Positions 9,037 to 17,872 of a DNA stretch of 54,014 nt are shown here, piece after piece. Origin of the DNA: Rhodospirillales bacterium (lineage in GTDB: Bacteria > Pseudomonadota > Alphaproteobacteria > Rhodospirillales > UBA2165). The stretch lies in assembly GCA_022823235.1 (NCBI GenBank), contig JAJDXO010000012.1:1-54014 (forward strand). The letters are read 5' to 3'. Position 1 is the stretch's first letter. Each line of letters opens with the position of its first letter. A program made the position numbers and the translations under genes. The notes below the pieces were generated by a model, which saw only the letters and a program-made list of their open reading frames with translations, made no database searches and was not told the origin of the DNA.

Positions 9037-10077
9037 CTACATCGTCTCCAATGCCGGCATGACGTCGGATGCAAACCGCTGCATGGACTCCAAGGCATGT
9101 CCGTGGGCGATGTCGCCGAAGTAGAAACCGAGGATCATGTAGTTGAGGCCGAGCGCTTCGGCATGCGCCGCGAGGGTCTCCTTGACCGTCTCGGCCGTAC
9201 CGACGACCACCGATCCCCGCTGCTGCGCCTCGGCGAGCGTCGGCGGAATGAACTGGGCGATGTTCGGACCCGGCACACTGTTGACCCGCCAGAGCTTCGT
9301 CAGGCTCGCCTCCCAGGCCTGGTACGCGGGCTCGGCCCGCCTGAGCGCTTCGTCCTCGGTCTCGGCGATCACCAGATGCCGCATGATGCCGACCGCCGCG
9401 CCCTCCTTGAAGCCGCCGTCACCGCCGTCACCCGGCCGGCCGCGCTTCGCCAGCGCCTCCTTGAACGACTCGATCCCGGGCCGGGCAAAATCGACGCCGC
9501 CCAGCGTCACGTAGTGATAGCCGTTCTCGCCGCCGAATTGCCCGCCTTCGACGTGGTTGGTCGGATACCAGATCGGCGGGTGGAGCTTCTGCAGGGGCCT
9601 CAGTTCCATGGGCACATCGGTGTACGAGTAGTTGTCGCCCTGATGATCGAGCACGTCATGGGACAGCCCGTAAATCACCGCTTCGAGGCACTCCCGGAAG
9701 ATGGGCCGCGACGTGTCCGGGTCCACATCGTGAAATTTGAGTTCGAAGGGCGACACGCCGCGCCCCACGCCGATATCGAGCCGCCCGTGGCTGAGGTGAT
9801 CGAGAATGCAAATCTCTTCGATCAGGCGAAGGGGCGTATAGAGCGGCAGGAGGTAGCACAGCGGACCGAGCCGGATGTTCTTGGTCGCCCGGGCTATCGC
9901 GCCCAGATAGACGCCCGGCACGGGCACCATGTTCAGCGGCGTCGCGTGGTGCTCGGCAACGTGATAGCAGTAGAAACCGGCTTCATCGGCGGCGGCAACA
10001 AACTCGAGCCGCTCGTCGAATTCCTGAGCCAACGGACGATTGTTGACGTCCACGTGATCGAATAGTCCGAATTTCAT
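9037..10077 (-). CDS. LLM-class (bacterial luciferase-like) flavin-dependent oxidoreductase
   Basis: The 346-residue TIM-barrel protein belongs to the luciferase-like monooxygenase family, which uses reduced flavin supplied by a separate reductase. Visible family blocks are MKFGLFDHV at the N-terminus, AEHHATP (about 41-47), the glycine-rich GRLDIGVGRG block and HPPIWYPTNH. The ATG start is at 10077. It lies upstream of sat with about 100 bases between them, so it could be the promoter-proximal gene of that run. Substrate unknown; alkanal, alkanesulfonate, nitrilotriacetate and terpenoid monooxygenases all share this fold. A second paralogue lies at 22858-23877. Confidence 0.9.
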   Translation of the reverse strand: MKFGLFDHVDVNNRPLAQEFDERLEFVAAADEAGFYCYHVAEHHATPLNMVPVPGVYLGAIARATKNIRLGPLCYLLPLYTPLRLIEEICILDHLSHGRLDIGVGRGVSPFELKFHDVDPDTSRPIFRECLEAVIYGLSHDVLDHQGDNYSYTDVPMELRPLQKLHPPIWYPTNHVEGGQFGGENGYHYVTLGGVDFARPGIESFKEALAKRGRPGDGGDGGFKEGAAVGIMRHLVIAETEDEALRRAEPAYQAWEASLTKLWRVNSVPGPNIAQFIPPTLAEAQQRGSVVVGTAETVKETLAAHAEALGLNYMILGFYFGDIAHGHALESMQRFASDVMPALETM

Positions 10078-10173
10078 CGCCCTGCCTCCCCGGCGTGCTT
10101 TCCCTGCCGTGTCCTGATCCTATAGGGTTCATCGGCAACCGCACAACCTGCACGCAAGAATTACGGGGGATCC

Positions 10174-11118
10174 ATGGAAACGCGGCAACTTGGCAATTCG
10201 GACATCGAAATTCCAGCCTTCGGGGTTGGCTGCAACCGGTTGACGGATTCCTCCGATCCCGGGCTCTTCGCGACCGTCGACGAAGCACTCTCGCGGGGCG
10301 TCACTCATTTCGATTCCGCCGAGTCGTACGGCGACGGCAAAAGCGAGGAATTCCTGGCCGCCGCGCTCAAGGGACGCCGGGACCGGGCGTTCATCGCCAG
10401 CAAGTTCGGCATGCGGCGCGTCGGCGGAAAAACGATCGTCTGCGGAACGCCCGAATATCTGAGGGAGGCCTGCGATCTCAGCCTTGGCCGGCTTCGGACC
10501 GACCGTATCGACCTCTACTACCAGCATCGCGTCGACCCGAACGTCCCGGTGGAAGAGACCTGGGGCGCAATGAAGGAACTGGTCAAAGCGGGCAAGGTTC
10601 GGAGCCTGGGGATCTCCAATCCGACCGTGGAGGAAATCCGCCGCGTCCACGCCGTCCATCCCGTATCCGCGCTGCAGATGGAGTACTCTCTTTTCACGCG
10701 CGGGGTCGAAGACGAATTCCTGCCGCTTTGCGCGGAACTGGGTATCACCTTCGTCGCCTACGGGCCGCTGGCCTTCGCCCTTCTGTCGGGCGAGATCACC
10801 AGCAAGGAGGACTTTCCCGAATCCGACCGTTACCGGCGAAACATGCCCCGCTTCCAGGACGAAAACATCGGCTACAATCTGGAATTGCTGCGGACCCTCC
10901 GCGACGTGGCCGGCGAGCTCGGCGGAACGCCCGGCCAGGTTGCCCTCAAATGGCTCATGGACAACCCGGTCCACGTGGTGCCGATCCCGGGATCACGCCG
11001 CAGGGAGCATCTGATCGAGAATGCCGAGGCCTGCGGCCTCGAACTGACGGCCGGGCAGTACCGGCGGCTGTCGGACGCCTATCCCGCCGGCGCCGCCAAG
11101 GGAGATAACCGGCCGTAA
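10174..11118 (+). CDS. Aldo/keto reductase
   Basis: This 314-residue NAD(P)H-dependent carbonyl reductase has the complete catalytic tetrad: D47, Y52, K77 and H118 (FDSAESYG, ASKFG, YYQHR). VPIPGSRRREHLIEN near the C-terminus is the cofactor-binding strand and loop typical of the family. It starts at ATG 10174, preceded by a GGGGGATCC stretch, and is divergent from the luciferase-like gene at 10077. It stands alone on the plus strand, with a repeat-filled gap after it. Substrate not predictable. Confidence 0.93.
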   Translation: METRQLGNSDIEIPAFGVGCNRLTDSSDPGLFATVDEALSRGVTHFDSAESYGDGKSEEFLAAALKGRRDRAFIASKFGMRRVGGKTIVCGTPEYLREACDLSLGRLRTDRIDLYYQHRVDPNVPVEETWGAMKELVKAGKVRSLGISNPTVEEIRRVHAVHPVSALQMEYSLFTRGVEDEFLPLCAELGITFVAYGPLAFALLSGEITSKEDFPESDRYRRNMPRFQDENIGYNLELLRTLRDVAGELGGTPGQVALKWLMDNPVHVVPIPGSRRREHLIENAEACGLELTAGQYRRLSDAYPAGAAKGDNRP

Positions 11119-11455
11119 ATGGGCGCCGCGCGGACCGGTTGACGGCTGCTCAATGGTCCGGACTCGATTGAGCCATCCTGCGAGCGTTGCGGCGATGAGG
11201 ACGGCGCGGCACAAAATCCCCTCTCCCCTGGCGGGAGAGGGATGCGAAGGCTTGGCGAGCGAAGCGAGACTAGCCGTAGCCGGGTGAGGGGGATTGTCGA
11301 TTCACCCCCACACTCATCTTCACCCCCACCCCAACCCTCCCCCGTCAAGGGGGAGGGAGTTTCGGTGCGTCCCCTTGCCCCGTCGGGGGGAGAGGGGACA
11401 AGGTGAGTGAGGAGCGGCGGCGCAAAAAAAGGAATCCTCAAATTGAGTACAGACC
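11119..11455. repeat. Dispersed intergenic repeat, copy 2
   Basis: This gap has no gene. From about 11150 it carries the repeat seen at 4948: GGTCCGGACTCGATTGAGCC, then GCGTTGCGGCGATGAGGACG, then the same C/T-rich palindromic blocks and the GCGAAGGCTTGGCGAGCGAAG stretch. The right edge, read on the minus strand, is GGGTCTGTACTCAATTTGAG, which starts exactly at the TAG stop of the AhpD-like gene. The element is therefore bounded by two inverted copies of a GGTCYGKACTCRATT motif. Confidence 0.8.
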
Positions 11456-12565
11456 CTAGACGTTTTGGGCGCGATAGAAATCGCTGATCCCGATTTCATC
11501 CCGCATCTCGGTGGAGTCGGTGCCGCCCGCGGCTCCCTCGTAGGGAATCCCGATCGCGTCGGCGAGCCGCACAAAGCCATGGAATGCCGCGGCAATGGCC
11601 GCCGCGTCCACCGTTGCCGGCTCACCCATCAGTTCAAGCATCTTCTGCCGGTGAGCCGAAGTCCCGTTTTCGTCCCGCCGCGCCACCGCCTCGGCGAAAC
11701 CCATCAGCAGTTCGGCGTGCGCGATGTCGGTGTCATGCCGGTATCCCTCCGTAATGTCGTGGAGGTCGATTTCGTTTTCGGCGGCGTTGCTGCTCTCACG
11801 GAGCATGTAGGCATGCGCCGTCGTTCAGTAGAGGCACTGATGAAGCGCCGATATCCGCGCCGCGATGATCTCGATCTGAGGCCGGCTGATCGCGCGTCCG
11901 CTGTCGCCGAAATCATAAACCTGCTTGCCCTCCAGATAATGGGCGCCGGCAAGATTCCAATAGTCGCGCTTCGATTGGGGAACCATGCTGAGAGCCCGGT
12001 GGATGTAGCCGGCCGTCGGCGTGGGATACAGGGGACCGTCCTCCGGCACCTCGTCGCCCGGCTCGACGATGGGGAGCCACGCCGCCTCGCGCCGGGCACC
12101 CGGCGGCAGGTAGCGTGAGGGTTCGCCGGCAGCGGGACCGGGCAGGACAGCCTCCGGAAGCCCCAGGCCGAATGCGAAGGTATCCGTGATCACGGTCATG
12201 GCGATGACGCCGATCATCTCGACGAATTCCCCCTCGAGCATGCCGTCGTCGATATGTCGCCGGCACCACCCCTCACTGAGCCGGCCGGGATCGGTGACCA
12301 CCCGGTGAACGATATCCACCTGCGCCGGAGACAGATTGCCCAATGACGTATGTTCCAGGGACAGGTTGTCGGGTGACAGCGCCTCCCTGAGTTCGGCGCA
12401 GGCCGGACAATTCCGGGCATTGCGGACTTCTTCGGCAATCCACACCCGCTGCTCGCCGGTGAGCCAGGTGCCGGGACGGGCAATGACGGTGAGCGCGGCC
12501 TCATGGGCACTCAACAGATCGCTCCGAATGTCATACGGGCTATCCGGGAACGGGTTACCTGCCAT
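11456..12565 (-). CDS. Two-domain AhpD/CMD-like selenoprotein with C-x-x-U motif (UGA = Sec)
   Basis: Starting at ATG 12565, codon 247 is TGA (11825-11827); the same frame then runs on to TAG at 11456-11458, giving 369 residues with Sec at 247. Around the UGA the protein reads HQCLY-U-TTAHAYMLRES followed by EIDLHDI, which matches the active site of AhpD-type alkylhydroperoxidases (CxxC then His four residues later) with the second cysteine replaced: C244-L-Y-U247-TTA-H251. The N-terminal half carries its own C53-P-A-C56 and may be a second, diverged AhpD-like domain lacking the His. The likely role is thiol/selenol peroxidase or disulfide reductase chemistry. It lies 24 bases downstream of the S41 protease gene. 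AhpD-like selenoproteins are known from environmental bacterial surveys; this long form I do not recognise. Confidence 0.9.
11782..11820 (-). promoter_or_regulatory. Putative SECIS element of the AhpD-like selenoprotein
   Basis: On the minus strand after the UGA, an inner stem TGCTC/GAGCA (11801-11805 with 11791-11795) closes a CGTGA loop. An outer stem CGGCG/CGCCG (11816-11820 with 11782-11786) encloses it. CCGTGAG (11795-11801) starts 23 bases after the UGA. The same heptamer lies in the loop of the other SECIS candidate. Read by eye. Confidence 0.65.
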
Positions 12566-12589
12566 CTCTCCCCCCTTTCGCGGTCTGCA

Positions 12590-14119
12590 TCAAAGTTTGG
12601 TCCGGGAGCCGAAGCGGGCGAGGAACCTCGCCTCGGAGCCGCCGTCGTTGATCAGCGTTACCGCGCAACCCAACATCCGGTCCGTGTCGTCGGCGCCGGC
12701 GCCGGGGCAGTCATCCAAACGAATTTTCGCCTGTGCCGGTTTGGGCTGATGCTTCTCGACCTGCAGCGCGTGCGGCAAATCGGCCTCTTTACCGGGGTGG
12801 AGGCGGTCGAGGAAATCGCCGCGTTGCCGATAAGGCGGCGCGTTGCCGCCGGCGATGATGATATCCGGCTCGACACCGGTTCCCTGGATCGAGCGCCCGC
12901 TCGGCAAATAGTAAAGCGCCGTGGTCAGGCGCAGCGCCCCGTCCCAGTCCAGCGGCGTGATCGTCTGCACCGACCCCTTGCCGAAGGAGCGCGCACCGAT
13001 CACCGTTGCCCGGTCTTGATCCTGCAGGGCGCCCGCGACAATTTCGGAAGCCGAGGCGGACCCGCGGTTGATCAGCACGACGATGGGCAGTCCGTCGGCG
13101 AGATCGCCGATTTCGGCGTTGAAGGCGCGACCATTGCCGTCCCGGTCCCGGACCGAAACGATATCGCCGCGGTGGAGGAAGGAATCCGTCACCGCCACCG
13201 ACTCAGTCAACAGGCCGCCGGGATTATTCCGGAGGTCCAGAACGAAGCCCCGCAGCTTGCCGCCGAGTTTGCGGCGTATCGCACTGACGGCGCGGCGCGT
13301 TTCGTCATCGGCCCGTTGATTGAAGCTGGTGATGCGGATGACCCCGACATCGCCGTCGGTGCTCCACTTGACCGGCTGTACCCGGATGATTGCCCGGGTT
13401 ACCGTGACGTCGAATTCCCCGGCATCCGCCCGCCGGATGGTCAGCCGCACATCAGTCCTGGGCTTGCCGCGCAACAGGCGGACCGCCTCCATCAGCGACA
13501 TCCCCTTGATCCCGGTGCCGTCGACATGGGTGATCAGATCACCGGATTTGATGCCCGCGCGGCTCGCCGGCGTATCCTCGATGGGGGCGATCACCTTGAC
13601 GAATCCGTCCTCCATATTGACCTCGATGCCCAGACCGCCGAATTCGCCGCTGGTGTACACCTGGCTCTCCCGGAATTCGTCGGGGTTCAGATACGAGGAA
13701 TGGGGATCCAGATTGGTCAGCATGCCGTCGAGGGCGGCTTCGGTGACCTGGGCCGCGGTGAATGTCCCGGGCTTGCCGTCAAGCTTCTTGACGCCGTCCA
13801 CGGCGGCCTTGATCAGCACGACATCGTCGATGGACTGCACATACTCCTGACGGACCCGCAGATAGGCATCCCGGAAATGGCGCAACTGCTGGGCGCGCGA
13901 GGAATCCCGTTTGGCGTACTGGTCGAAGAGTTCGCGGAAGGTCTCCACGCTCTGGGCCGATTTCTCGTCGGCGGTAAACGCGTTGGTGAATCCGCCGAAG
14001 ACCCGGGCGACCTCGGTGCCGCCGCTGGCGCAAGCCGTCAATCCGCCCGCGCCGGCCAACAGGACGGCCGCGGCCGCGACGGCCAGCCGAGTCGATCGGG
14101 ACCTCACGGTTCGCTTCAT
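12590..14119 (-). CDS. ctpA: S41-family C-terminal processing protease (CtpA/Prc-like) lipoprotein
   Basis: The 509-residue protein is a periplasmic serine protease with a Ser-Lys dyad that trims C-termini of envelope proteins. The signal peptide ends in a lipobox, LTAC (C30), so it is probably membrane-anchored. A PDZ domain covers about 150-235 (GGLGIEV, SRAGIKSGDLITHVDG). The catalytic block is GSASASEI (S356) with K381 in SFGKGSV, spaced 25 residues apart as in Prc. An N-terminal helical region precedes the PDZ domain, and about 90 residues after the protease core include four cysteines. It lies between ctaA (upstream) and the AhpD-like selenoprotein (24 bases downstream). Confidence 0.92.
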   Translation of the reverse strand: MKRTVRSRSTRLAVAAAAVLLAGAGGLTACASGGTEVARVFGGFTNAFTADEKSAQSVETFRELFDQYAKRDSSRAQQLRHFRDAYLRVRQEYVQSIDDVVLIKAAVDGVKKLDGKPGTFTAAQVTEAALDGMLTNLDPHSSYLNPDEFRESQVYTSGEFGGLGIEVNMEDGFVKVIAPIEDTPASRAGIKSGDLITHVDGTGIKGMSLMEAVRLLRGKPRTDVRLTIRRADAGEFDVTVTRAIIRVQPVKWSTDGDVGVIRITSFNQRADDETRRAVSAIRRKLGGKLRGFVLDLRNNPGGLLTESVAVTDSFLHRGDIVSVRDRDGNGRAFNAEIGDLADGLPIVVLINRGSASASEIVAGALQDQDRATVIGARSFGKGSVQTITPLDWDGALRLTTALYYLPSGRSIQGTGVEPDIIIAGGNAPPYRQRGDFLDRLHPGKEADLPHALQVEKHQPKPAQAKIRLDDCPGAGADDTDRMLGCAVTLINDGGSEARFLARFGSRTKL

Positions 14120-14288
14120 ACTAAATACTTACTCCCGTCTCCCGGCCATCCGCGTCGATCCGGCGGAATGGAAATATTCCCTTCCGGGAACAGCGTATGG
14201 ATCATAAACCCGTTCCCTGAAAATATAGTCTCTTCGTCCCGCAAATCCAGAACGATCAGGTTGTCGTGAACCGTCGAATTCCGGCGGC

Positions 14289-15380
14289 CTAGGAAGCGCC
14301 TGCCTTAACCGGCCCGCCATACCAGACCACGAGCAAGGCGGCGGTCAACAGCACGAGCGCGAATGCCTGATGGATCGCGGCAAGGGAGATGGGCACCACC
14401 AGCAGCAATGTCGAGATGCCCAATATAACCTGCAGGAGACCGACGCCGGCCAGCACGTGAAACCGGATCATCTCAGGGGGCGACAACCGGGCCCGCAGGG
14501 CCAATGCCCAAGTGATCGCGATCAGCGCCAGAGTGCCGATGGCCAGCACCCGGTGGTCGAACTGCACCGTCGTCACGTTCTCGAAGAGGTTGCGCCACGC
14601 CGGATCCTGAAGGAATAACCCGTCGGGTATCCATTTACCGTCCATCAGCGGGAATGTGTTGTAGGTCTTCCCGGCGTCGAGACCGGCGACGAATCCGCCC
14701 GACAACATGGTGGCGAAGACCCATCCGAGAACGACCGCCGATAGGCGCCGGAGGTGCGTGGGAAGGGCCCGCCGCGCATTGCGCGCCACCACCAGATCGA
14801 GCGCGGTCCAGAACATGGCGGCGTAGATGGCGATGGCCAGTCCGAGATGGGCGGTCAGCCGGTACGGGCTGACATCGGGATCGTCCACCAGACCGCTCTT
14901 GACCATGAACCAGCCCAATACGCCCTGCGCCCCGCCAAGGACGAAGAACAATGCCAGCCGCCAGGCGAGAGGCCGGTCTACCCAGCGTTTGATCAGGAAG
15001 TAGAGAAACGGCGCCGCGAAAGCGATGCCGAGCAGGCGGCCCCAAAGCCGGTGAATGTATTCGAGCCAAAAAATGCCTTTGAAGCCTTCAACATCCATCT
15101 GGGCGTTGATCTTCAGGAATTCCGGCGTCTGCTTGTAGGCCTCGAATAGGGTGAGCCAGGCCGCGTCGCTCATCGGCGGCAGCCAGCCCGTTACCGGACG
15201 CCAGTCGACGATGGAGAGCCCCGATTCGGTCAATCGGGTTACGCCGCCGATGATCACCATGATGAAGACCATCCCGCACATGGCGAAAAGCCAGTAGCCG
15301 ATTGGTTTTCGGCCTCGGGCCAGGCCGGCCGGCCCTACCCCATCCGCGGCCCGTTCGGCGGTCTTTCCTGCCGCTGTCAC
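14289..15380 (-). CDS. ctaA: Heme A synthase, COX15/CtaA type
   Basis: This integral membrane protein oxidises heme O to heme A for aa3-type cytochrome oxidase, evidence of aerobic respiration. The 363-residue length and motifs match the alphaproteobacterial/mitochondrial COX15 class: GVTRLTESGLSIVDW, EYIHRLWGR, AHLGLA, FDHR and IHQAFA, with the heme-ligand histidines in the last four. About eight membrane segments are visible. The start is GTG at 15380 with a strong GGAGGTGAC ribosome site. The gene is followed, after about 170 bases, by the S41 protease gene on the same strand. Confidence 0.95.
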   Translation of the reverse strand: MTAAGKTAERAADGVGPAGLARGRKPIGYWLFAMCGMVFIMVIIGGVTRLTESGLSIVDWRPVTGWLPPMSDAAWLTLFEAYKQTPEFLKINAQMDVEGFKGIFWLEYIHRLWGRLLGIAFAAPFLYFLIKRWVDRPLAWRLALFFVLGGAQGVLGWFMVKSGLVDDPDVSPYRLTAHLGLAIAIYAAMFWTALDLVVARNARRALPTHLRRLSAVVLGWVFATMLSGGFVAGLDAGKTYNTFPLMDGKWIPDGLFLQDPAWRNLFENVTTVQFDHRVLAIGTLALIAITWALALRARLSPPEMIRFHVLAGVGLLQVILGISTLLLVVPISLAAIHQAFALVLLTAALLVVWYGGPVKAGAS

Positions 15381-15555
15381 GTCACCTCCAATTCAAGCCC
15401 GGCCACGTTTTATCCGGCGGACGCCGGTTGGTCGAGACCCGCGGCGCTGCCCCCGGCCGCGTCCTCCTCGAACGTGACCGGAAGTTGCTGAGGGTGGACA
15501 CGGCATGCCCGCTGGAACAAACTGCGGAAAAGCATCGGTACAGGGTAACCGGGAA

Positions 15556-15939
15556 ATGAAAATCTCATCGCTGGATCACGTGAATATCGAAGCGGTCGAC
15601 GTGGACGTGTCGGCCAGATTCTATGAAGACGTACTGGGCCTGAAATCGGGGGAGCGGCCGCCCTTCGACCGGCCGGGCCATTGGATGTACTGCGGCGACC
15701 GGCCCATCATCCACATCATCTCGCCGCTACCCGACAACAAGCTGCTCACCGGCTCCAAGGACGCCGCCATCTCGCATTTTTCCATGCAAATTGAGGACTT
15801 TGACGCGGCCAAAAGGCGCCTCGACGATTGCAACGTCGAGTACGAAGAAACCAACGTGCCCGCTACCGGGCTCCGGCAGCTGTTCTTTCCCGATCCGGAC
15901 GGCGTTCTGATCGAACTTCTCTATAACCCCAACCGCTGA
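15556..15939 (+). CDS. VOC (glyoxalase/bleomycin resistance/extradiol dioxygenase) family protein
   Basis: The 127-residue protein has one pair of beta-alpha-beta-beta-beta units, typical of metal-dependent VOC enzymes. Visible features are DHVNIEAVDVDVSARFYEDVLGL at the N-terminus (H8 a likely metal ligand), a central FSMQIEDFDAAKRRL unit and LFFPDPDGVLIELLYN at the C-terminus (E a likely ligand). ATG 15556 was chosen over an upstream in-frame ATG because the family begins just before DHVNIE. It converges with the Rieske dioxygenase pair, suggesting but not proving a shared aromatic pathway. Confidence 0.88.
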   Translation: MKISSLDHVNIEAVDVDVSARFYEDVLGLKSGERPPFDRPGHWMYCGDRPIIHIISPLPDNKLLTGSKDAAISHFSMQIEDFDAAKRRLDDCNVEYEETNVPATGLRQLFFPDPDGVLIELLYNPNR

Positions 15940-15961
15940 TCCATCAGGCGGGAAGCGCGCC

Positions 15962-16444
15962 TTAAAGCGGGATAGCGAGCAGGGTATCCACCCGTTCACT
16001 GTCCATGACCGCTATCTTCTCGGCGAACAACGGTTCGTCACCCGAGATATCTATACGGTCCCGGTAAACGCCGGTGGCGAAGACGGAGGTCTCGCCGTCC
16101 TGCATGATGCGCGCCACGAGAAATGACGTCGAAGCGTCGATCAGCGTGCCATCGACTTTTTCGATCAGACTGGCGCCGACGATGTGCCGATAACCGTGCG
16201 GCTCATAGACGCTGACATTCTCGACGGCGTTGACGCGGTCCCTGAGCATGCCACGGGAATCGGCGAATATCAGTGCGTTCTCATATCCCGCCCGGTCATC
16301 GGCGCGGTGGGTCACCCGATAGATGCAGGGATCAGTGAAAAATCCGGGCCACGCCGCCAGGTCACCGTCATCCAGACAGCGGACGTAGCGGGCGAGCAGG
16401 TCGTCCGCCAGCAGTTTGGCCTGCAACGGGTCCGGCGAACTCAC
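15962..16444 (-). CDS. Aromatic-ring-hydroxylating dioxygenase beta subunit
   Basis: This 160-residue SnoaL/NTF2-fold protein corresponds to the small subunit of ring-hydroxylating oxygenases, which has a structural role and carries no cofactor. Family features are the early LARYVRCLDDGDLAAWPGFFTDPCIYRV segment and FATGVYRDRI near the end. It lies 3 bases downstream of the alpha-subunit gene, a standard arrangement. Ferredoxin and reductase components are not adjacent. Confidence 0.85.
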   Translation of the reverse strand: MSSPDPLQAKLLADDLLARYVRCLDDGDLAAWPGFFTDPCIYRVTHRADDRAGYENALIFADSRGMLRDRVNAVENVSVYEPHGYRHIVGASLIEKVDGTLIDASTSFLVARIMQDGETSVFATGVYRDRIDISGDEPLFAEKIAVMDSERVDTLLAIPL

Positions 16445-16447
16445 GCC

Positions 16448-17698
16448 TCAAACGCCCATCAGGCCGCGGTACATTTTCCAGAACCCCCGGACGGATGTTT
16501 CGGTGGCGCGGTAGTCGACCGTCGTCACATCGTCGCCGCCCATCCGCACGACACCTGAATCCTCTTCGACGCCGCGGATCGCGCGCTGCACGAACCCGCC
16601 GATGGCGCCGTCCTCCAGGGAAATATACCCGGACGGGCCAACCAGATTGTTCAACTTCACCCGCGTGCGGGTCATCTCTTCGCTGTCTCCCTCGAAGCCG
16701 ACGAAATTCCAGTTGAGATCCGTCCGGTCGACCGCGGTGGGCAGTATTTGGCGTACGGCGATGGAGTTTTGGATGACCTGGATGACCAGGGACGGAAACA
16801 CGCTCTGGATTTGAACGGTGATGCCGTCTTCCCATTCGTCGATGGAATCCAGAAGCGAGGGATCGTTGAGCGAGAACCCCTCGCCGGTGGAGCGGATATC
16901 CTGCGACGCATAGTCCTGATTGCCGCGTTCGGCGTCCATCTTCGAATAACTCACGTGATGCCCCCCGCTCTCACTCACGATTATCCCGCCTTCGTGCCCG
17001 AGGCGGTTGAGCCGAAAGCGGGTGAAAAACAAATGCAGGATCGTCGCGTGGTAGACGTCCTTCACGTTCTCCAAATAGAGCTTCCAGTTGTTGTGCATGA
17101 CCTGGGTCGAGCGGCCGATCAGCTTCAGCGGCGCCTTGCCCAGGGCGCGCTTGAGAAACCGTACCGATTCCGGCCCGAGGTAGGTTTCGATGTCGGGGAC
17201 CTTGGGATCGAAGGAACCGAAAACCAGCCCGCAGAACTCGGTCACCTCGATCGGCCGCAAACCGTGCCGGGACTTGTCGAAATCGTCGGGCATGCCGCCC
17301 CGACCGTCCGCACCGTCCTCGAACGCCACGTTTTTGAGGTTGCCCTCGAGGTCATAGGACCAAGCGTGATAGACACAGGTCAGGCGTTTGACGCTGCCCC
17401 GCGGCTCCAGGCACAGCAGCGCGCCGCGATGGGAGCAGCGGTTGAGGAAACCGCGAACCACGCCATCCTCGCCGCGAACCACGAGCACCGGCGTCTCGCC
17501 GATTTTGGTGGTTTTGTAATCCCCGTTCCCGGGCAGTTCGGCCGCCAGACAGAGGTAATTCCACACCGGACCCTTGTAGATATTCCGAAGCTCCGCCTCA
17601 TAATTGGCGGCATCCGAGTAGACCCAGAACGGGATGTGAGAATAGTCGCCGTCGCGCCAAATCGGGCGCGCCTCCGGTACCAGGTCGAAGCCTTCCAT
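16448..17698 (-). CDS. Rieske non-heme iron dioxygenase alpha subunit
   Basis: The catalytic subunit of a ring-hydroxylating dioxygenase, 416 residues. The Rieske [2Fe-2S] cluster ligands are C88-x-H90 and C108-x-x-H111. The mononuclear iron site is visible as NVKDVYHATILH, with D215 bridging and H218 and H223 as ligands. The start is ATG 17698. The substrate is probably an aromatic acid or ring but cannot be named. The beta subunit follows immediately, and electron-transfer partners must be encoded elsewhere. Confidence 0.92.
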   Translation of the reverse strand: MEGFDLVPEARPIWRDGDYSHIPFWVYSDAANYEAELRNIYKGPVWNYLCLAAELPGNGDYKTTKIGETPVLVVRGEDGVVRGFLNRCSHRGALLCLEPRGSVKRLTCVYHAWSYDLEGNLKNVAFEDGADGRGGMPDDFDKSRHGLRPIEVTEFCGLVFGSFDPKVPDIETYLGPESVRFLKRALGKAPLKLIGRSTQVMHNNWKLYLENVKDVYHATILHLFFTRFRLNRLGHEGGIIVSESGGHHVSYSKMDAERGNQDYASQDIRSTGEGFSLNDPSLLDSIDEWEDGITVQIQSVFPSLVIQVIQNSIAVRQILPTAVDRTDLNWNFVGFEGDSEEMTRTRVKLNNLVGPSGYISLEDGAIGGFVQRAIRGVEEDSGVVRMGGDDVTTVDYRATETSVRGFWKMYRGLMGV

Positions 17699-17872
17699 TT
17701 CCCGTCCCTTCGATGCGGAAATTCAGCGTCAGCGAGAGTAGCGCTTTTGCGGGGATCGTTGCAATTGCATCTACCCAACCGACGCCGTGTCCGTTAACAT
17801 CCCATCGTTAGGATATTAGCGGGCAGGCCGAAAATAGTCCTGCCAAGACGCAGAACAGGGAGGAATCCGGAA

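Noticed and set aside
11456-12565. Reading the AhpD-like gene as two genes or as a pseudogene
   Set aside because: The frame and family similarity continue across the TGA, the replaced residue is the redox Cys, and selA/selB are present. A nonsense mutation at that exact codon is unlikely.
14129-14320. Small minus-strand frame between the S41 protease and ctaA
   Set aside because: It overlaps the end of ctaA in another frame and shows no recognisable protein features.
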